From positions 24,180,001 to 24,244,000 of the forward strand of contig OZ038526.1 in the NCBI GenBank assembly GCA_964036665.1: 64,000 bases of DNA, read 5' to 3'. The position numbers and the translations under genes are program-made. The notes beneath the pieces were generated by a model. The model had not been told where the DNA came from. It searched no databases and saw only the letters and a program-made list of their open reading frames with translations. Source of the stretch: Gordius sp. MW1 (taxonomy: Eukaryota; Nematomorpha; Gordioida; Gordea; Gordiidae). This document shows, in pieces, positions 57,934 through 64,000 of the stretch; position 1 is the stretch's first letter, and the number at the start of each line of letters is the position of its first letter.

Positions 57934-60606
57934 TCAATCTTGGACGATGGAAAAGTAGTTTGATCGCTCTTCCTCAAATTTTGTGAGCCTTCTACCACGC
58001 TGTTTGCCACCAGGCAGAATGCGTAAATCACGCGACATCCTCGAAGAGTGGCTAGATAGACTTAACGAACACAAATTTCTCATCCCATAACAACTCGTAC
58101 ACGTGGCACCACAAAAATTTAATAATTTAGAGAACGAAAAATGAGGCCATGAGCATTGTACGAAACGCTTGTAAAAGACAGCTCGGAAATTGGCGTTGAA
58201 AAAGAGGTACACTGCAATGTGGAGCCAGTGGTCAGTGTGTATCAAGAGGTTGTGGATGTGTATTGAAACGATACCCATGTGAAAATCGTGGAGGTTTAGG
58301 GCGGAAAAAACGTAAAAAGGTAAGTTACAGATAGAGTAGAGAAACACTAAAGTAAGAACCATTTTGGCCGCTTGCTTATTGCGACGATTTCTATGAGATT
58401 CGGCTGAAGATACCAAATTAACTCCGGGGCCCGCCCCTGAATATCTGCGAATATCATCACCAATCCCCGACTCAGGTGGTTTTATAAATCTGCGCAATGA
58501 CATAAGACTTGTTTTTTTGGTCCTTTTGGATGTGTGATTAGATTTAGCCTCAAGCAAGGGTTTAAGTGGTCTTTTGGTCAAAAACGTAGTCGAACGTCGT
58601 CGTCCATGACGCACAGATGCAGTATTTTTTTTCTCATTTTCTAAAGATCCAACAGATTTGTGGACGTTAAAAATGTCATCTGGCTTTAACCTTAAACTCC
58701 TGTCATCAAAACATTTTTGCTTGTTTAAATAATCCGTATTCTTCGATGATTCAGGGATTAGGCTGGAAAATCTAACGACTTTAGGTGAGTTCATACTTAC
58801 CGAGCTACATCTCTCTCGGTCAACTAAATTACTGTTTATGCAAAGTGAATTTTTTTTCAATGAGCTAGTTTTGTTTTCACCAATAAAAGACTTCATAGGA
58901 GACTCCATGCAAACCTTTGTTGTTTCTGTTTGTTGTTCCGAAGATATTGATCTACTGGTGTCAGGCGAGGTTGGCAAATTAATATTGCGTACGCAAAGCA
59001 GTGACCGATTTTGGTGCTCACCGTATAACTTATTTTGACAGTTATCTTTTACTACACTCTTTAATCGATCATCGCCATGTTGTAAAGGGTCTATAACTGT
59101 ACTGCAGCCTTTGGCAGATAACACAGAGGCATGTGGACTGTGATACGTTAAAGGCATTCCTGTCGATGACGATTTATAATTTAATGGAACGAGCAGCTGT
59201 TTAATTGAAAATCTATTTCTCTTTTTGCCGTTTGGCGATCCATTCGATTTAGCGCATGAATCAAATCCCCCCAACCTTAGCCCAATTTCATTTGTATCCT
59301 CTTGGCTCAGTCGTCCAAATATGTAACTGTCTCGAGGCAAAGCCTTTTTGAGAGAAGCTATATTTCTTTTCCGGCGAGATTTGGAAATAAACGGATCATT
59401 TCCAGCTGCCTTTATGGTGGGTGGAGCATTAGTTGACGCCGTTGCATGATTGCCTGTGGTTTTCCACAACCGACACGCCATATTGATATATAACAAGGTA
59501 GTTATGAGCAAAGGCAAGGCACACCCAACCGAGACCTGAAAATATAAGAGAATCTTCATTCCTCTCTTACTTAAATTACATGCGTTATCCGAGATAACCG
59601 CAGTGTTATTGTTGAAAACATCACTCCTGAATGTTGAAGCATTTGAACTTAAGGTTAAGCCAGTGTCAATAGTTGTAATGTTATTTAAAAACGCGCGAAT
59701 CAGAGAAATAAAGTAAGCTTTGGATATATTTTTGGCGTTTTGTGGGTAATCAGATCCGAACAAGGCAACCCCCAATATGGAGCTGTTGAAATTAGAATCA
59801 TGTTTGTTGCCAGACTGTTTATTTGACGATTCTTGGTAGCTATTTAAGAAAGCGAGTAAGTTTGCATAAAGTTTTCGGATGTGCTCGTTCGTAAAGACCA
59901 TTTGCCCAGGATTACCGCTAGGATTATAAAATCACAACTGTAATTATTAAACAAATGTTTTAAAAATGCAAGCTTTTTTTGTACAAAAAGTTACATTCGA
60001 TAAGTTCTATAATAAAATAAATTTTGTTATGTGATATTTTTTTTCTTTATTTTGGCTAAATATTAAATCTTTTCTATGTTTATTTTTTTATGCAATCAAA
60101 ATTCTTTTAATCTATTTTAATAGTAATTTTTCATTGGCCAATCATGATAGTGTAACATACTGTCTATGGTTAAAAACACTTAATTACTATTAAGGCTATA
60201 TGCGTAAATATACCTTTTTTCAGAATCAACAATTTACACTACGGGTATCAATTATATCCGGCAAATAATTACCTGAGAGAAGTATTGGGACCTGAAGTGG
60301 CCAAGGTGTGAGCCAATTGTGCTTCCTTCAACCTCCTCTTAATGACAATAATGATGGGTAGTGATGTCAAAATGGCCATAGTCCAAATGAGTGTAATGAT
60401 GGGCCAAACATATATTTGCGTGAGGCGTCTACTAAAAGGTTTCATAACGGCATAATAACGATCCATCGCTACGCCCATTATGGAATAAACGCTGCTCAGT
60501 CCAGCAACTGTGTTCAGAAAGTTGAGGTATATTCCCAACTGACACGATAAGGCAAGATTTGGTTGATAAAAGTAAAGGATGATATAGTCCGGTAGAGTTA
60601 CCAATC
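57934..60606 (-). CDS. Rhodopsin-like (peptide-receptor type) GPCR, last two exons, long loops
   Basis: C-terminal 771 residues of a seven-span receptor; exons 60606-60273 and 59917-57934, in phase. The 5' exon with TM1 and most of TM2 is not found. Seen: end of TM2 (LVTLPDYIILYFY), TM3 from Cys (SCQLGIYLNFL) to DRYYAVMKP, TM4 VWPIITLIWTMAILTSLPII, TM5 ILLYFQVSVGCALPLLITTL, TM6 VFLYSICNLPFYVFSALNL (CNLP for CWxP), TM7 WLHIAVYLFFNANFRAVF (NPxxY region altered). Extracellular loop 2 is about 150 residues with several N-glycosylation sites and the Cys (NACNLS) expected to pair with TM3. Intracellular loop 3 is about 360 residues, basic and Ser-rich (GRRRSTTFL). Invertebrate peptide and amine receptors often have long third loops, but the ligand is unknown. 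Confidence 0.88.
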
Positions 60607-60929
60607 CTTGAAAATAGTTTTATATATAAGCTATGAGTGTCTTAAAATAAATATCCAAATAGATGGACAAAGCCAAAAAAATTGATTTAGAGATATTTTA
60701 AGATTAGCATGTATGACAAGCTAATAGCTTTCGTGCCCAATTGTAATGTGCAATATTTATGGCCGTTTAACTAAAGAATGAGCATCAAATCATTGTCTTA
60801 TTTAAATTATTTAAGATGATGGACAACTTCAAAATGCTTATCTTTGAATTTAAATAGGCATTTTACCGTATTTTTATTTTAGCATGCTACTTGTTATTCC
60901 CATTATTTGTAAAAGACTTTTTGTATTTG
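60607..60929. other. Intron sequence upstream of GPCR exon
   Basis: Presumed intron of the - strand GPCR; AT-rich, no exon recognised. Confidence 0.4.
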
Positions 60930-61094
60930 CATGGGCGTAGCAAGGTTTTGGATTAGGGGGGGGGGGCAAAATATTTAAAAGTTAAATTAAAGGGGGGGGG
61001 GGGGCAAAACATAAATGTTTTTAATATTTAAGGGTTTTTGCATTGAAATTTTTTTTTCTCTCGTCATTTAGGCCCCCCCCCGGCTACGCCCATG
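60930..61094. mobile_element. 165-bp MITE, CATGGGCGTAGC family
   Basis: catgggcgtagcaaggttttgg to cggctacgcccatg with two G runs and a C run. Flanks tgtatttg and tgaatttc match at 6 of 8. Confidence 0.85.
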
Positions 61095-61344
61095 TGAATT
61101 TCAATTTCGCGCAAACAAAGTAATTTCATTAAAAAATAAATAATGTGAACTGAAAATAATATTTTAACAAAAATTTAAGAAAACTATATATTTTTTTATA
61201 TGTGTTAATTGGAAATATTTGATAGCATTCCTTCTTGCATTATACTATAATATAATTTTTAGGGCAAAAAAAATATATATGTTGCCTGCGTTAATTACTT
61301 CAAAACTATCTAATTAAAAATGCTTAGAAAACAATTTTGACACT

Positions 61345-61500
61345 ATTGAAGCACCCCCCCCCCCTACCCCCTAAATTACGAAGAAAAAAATTTTTCAATG
61401 CAAAAACTCAAAAAAATTAAAAAAAATTATATTTTGCCTCCCTCTAATTGAACTTTTAAACGTTCCCCCCCCCCTAATCCAAAACCTGGCTACGCCCATG
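61345..61500 (-). repeat. MITE half copy
   Basis: Two C runs and aaaacctggctacgcccatg at the right end; the left tip is not clear. Same family as 60930-61094. Confidence 0.6.
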
Positions 61501-64000
61501 GGTCAATGTCTATCAATCTTTTGCTGTAGTGCCTATTATTTTTCGCAATTTGTCAAAAATAATTATAAATAACAATGTCCATAAATCAGATGCTGTGTAT
61601 AAATACGTTAGCATTTTTATCTAACAAGTAACAAAATCCTTTAACAGATATGCACACTTTAAACATCAGTATTTTAATTTTTTTGTTTTATTTTCTTTAA
61701 ATCATAAAAAGTTTGTAAAAATTTAAAAACGTCTTGGTCGTTTGAGATACTATTAATTGCTATGTAATTTTTAAATCTGGTTGTGTACATATAAAATAAC
61801 TATTAACAGCTTTTTAGTTAAATTGATGAATTCAGCGAATTTGAAGACTTGATCTTTTAAAAACTTTAAACTTTCCCAATTAGTAGCAAAATGTTTTTTC
61901 CACTAATTAAAGTCATATGGCAATTATATTAATAATAATCATAATGATAATATTGCATATAAAAATTTTAAGTGCGCTTATTAAGTGTTGGAAATAAGAT
62001 ATAAAACACTGGCAACCCCTTTAGCTTAAAATCAGAATGCACGACCTGACTTGAATTTTGCCAATAAGAGGTTTCTGGTTAATAAAAATTTCAACATATT
62101 ATAACTACCAACCAATGCTATACACTAAAACTATTGAAATGTCAATGTTAAAGTTCTTATTGAGTCATTGTAATTATAGTATTCATTTTAATACTTTTAA
62201 AATTATAAATAACAATTACAAGAATTTATTTAGGCATGTACATAAACAAAAATAAGACGTCAAATATGACTTTTTCGGTTTTATATTTAACAATCGACTA
62301 ACTGGTACAGTGTAAAATTTTTTATTAGATTTAAAATATCTTTGTTATAGTTTTTAAATTTCTGGATATTATCGAAGGGCTATTTATTTCTGCTAGCTTG
62401 TATAATTTAATCATCTATTGATATATGTCATTATTTATTAGTATCAATAAATCTATTGATTAATTTGTTATTAAAGAAGAAAATTATAACTTTTATAAAA
62501 TGTTGAAATATTTTATTGAAGAAACTAAATAATATAACCTTTTCACATTACTTAATCAGAATGGCTATCAGCCCATAATAATATCTAAAAACAGTTAGTT
62601 AACCTCCTTTGCTACAATGTTATACTTATTCACACCTGGAAACCCATACAAAGCAAATAGCATGTGATATATTAATATTTTATTAATGAAAATAATGGTT
62701 TGTTAGAAATTTTTAAATACAAACAACGGTAGGTATATAAACTAAAATTTGTTAAGCGATCAAAAACAAGTGTGATTCCGAAAATTATCAAAACATTTTA
62801 TGTATAGACATATTTTATATGTGTTTCATTAATAACATTTAACAGCATCTACTACAACTTTTAAAATATTTAAGTAGGCTTGATGCTGAATTTGCAGTTT
62901 TGTTGATTGATATGAATTAGAATATTAAGAAATATCAAACATTTCTTAATATACTGTACATTTTCCTATTAATAATAATTTTAATATATTCTGCCAGTAT
63001 ATTAATGTAATTATCACAGATATTTACAACATCTGAGCTGGCTTAATTTTTTTGATATATAATGTTAAACAAATAGTAACTCTTTCTAAAATTTGGACAA
63101 TTATGCCTTTTTAAGAAAATAGAATCTTTTGACATACTATCATTTTTTCCTAGAGCAAGCTCTATGCAATAAATTATCCTTACTATTTTATCATATTGAA
63201 TTATGAGGTTGGGAGTTTTAATTAAATAAAGCCAACTTTAAAAATAATACCTAAAAATGAAGTATAATGAGACTAAAGGACCTTTAAATTGCTCCTTCTA
63301 GAGCCGGGCCCACCCCTATTCAACTAATCATGTGCCCGAGTTGACCCTTGCCCTGTCCAACCTTAAAAAAATTATTTTTTGGCATGACACGAGTCTCGTT
63401 CTATATATTTTTAATTTTATTTAGAATCCTTAAACCTACCTTATAATTTTTCTAATTTAATCTATTATGAGCTCAATTTAAATTTTGTTTATTTCAAGAC
63501 TTAAATTAAATAAGGTTCATAAAAAATGAATTAAACTATTGTAATTGTAAATATTTATATTAATTAAATTGGGAAAAAATCTTGCTCGGGCTTTAGAAAG
63601 AGTTGTGAAATTCAAGTTATTTTAAACGGTTTAATGGCTAATGTTGGATTGGTGGAAGATTCGGGCTTTTTTAGACTGACCCCCAAATCGGGTCAGAAGG
63701 CTGATATAATAATTTGTCTGAATCCGGCTCAAAATCCTATCGGCCCTCGCAAGGTTTTAAATGTTGAAAAAGGATGTATATTAATGAAGACGTACAATTT
63801 GGGAAATGCGTATTCGAATCATATATAATAATCTGCAGGGCAGGATAGATGATTCGCTACTTAACCCTTACTTAATGGATCCATTTATCAATGCATCATT
63901 TGTAAAGGTTGCCTTATTAGATACTCCTATGCGTTAGTATGACTGGTAAATATATTTATCGCAATCGCAGTCTAAATAATTAATGATTAAACACAATTTA
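61501..64000. other. AT-rich right end of window, no firm gene
   Basis: The missing TM1-TM2 exon of the GPCR could lie here or beyond the window; I did not find it. A GC-richer patch at 63299-63350 (gagccgggcccaccc) resembles hAT tips. A 64-codon + strand frame at 63634-63828 has mixed, protein-like composition (GFFRLTPKSGQKADIIICLN) and might be an exon of an unknown gene, but has no supporting partner exon. Confidence 0.4.

Noticed and set aside
58838-59038. 66-codon + strand open frame
   Set aside because: Lies antisense to the long intracellular loop of the GPCR exon, whose reading frame is well supported.

Overview
This is a window of animal nuclear DNA, very AT-rich and packed with introns and transposons. 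The clearest clue to the host is a tropomyosin gene. Its exon lengths, its short-isoform first exon and its C-terminal half closely resemble arthropod (insect, crustacean, mite) tropomyosins as I recall them. I therefore read the window as from an arthropod or a close protostome relative; the species cannot be named from sequence alone. I see no bacterial-style operon, CRISPR array or convincing tRNA or rRNA gene.

Layout of host genes. (1) 1462-8132, + strand: tropomyosin, with two alternative first exons and duplicated exons 4 and 5. (2) 9018-11507, - strand: a three-exon, 487-residue divergent rhodopsin-like GPCR. (3) 18319-19467, - strand: a two-exon ARL4-like small GTPase, about twice normal length. 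(4) 28468-28743, + strand: a compact three-exon RAMP4/SERP1 gene. (5) 34541-39178, + strand: a nine-exon mLST8 gene, a WD40 subunit of TOR complexes. (6) 39440-45371, - strand: an eight-exon gene, convergent with mLST8, for an unrecognised 460-residue single-pass receptor-like protein (signal peptide, Ig-like domain, six-cysteine module, membrane span, Tyr/Pro-rich tail). (7) 57934-60606, - strand: the last two exons of a second GPCR with very long extracellular loop 2 and intracellular loop 3. Exon models were built by hand; splice phases agree at every junction, and the tropomyosin total is exactly 284 residues.

The rest is mostly mobile DNA. There are two Helitron-like elements, one carrying a 340-bp ATGT microsatellite. 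A short LTR retrotransposon sits in a tandem-repeat array whose intact neighbours preserve the empty site. There is a 5'-truncated RTE-like LINE with a 15-bp target duplication, and an older LINE relic. hAT transposons are many: a near-complete 2.5-kb copy at 52.8-55.4 kb with its derivatives, a CAGTGGTTCTTAACC copy, and a BED-finger copy with perfect 8-bp target duplications. Several MITE families with 8-bp target duplications recur, above all one ending in CATGGGCGTAGCCAGG. Many lie inside introns of the host genes.

The genes are not an operon-like functional set; each has its own cellular role. The best candidates for undescribed biology are the Ig/six-cysteine membrane protein, the enlarged ARL4-like GTPase, the long-loop GPCR and the reading frame nested in the tropomyosin intron.
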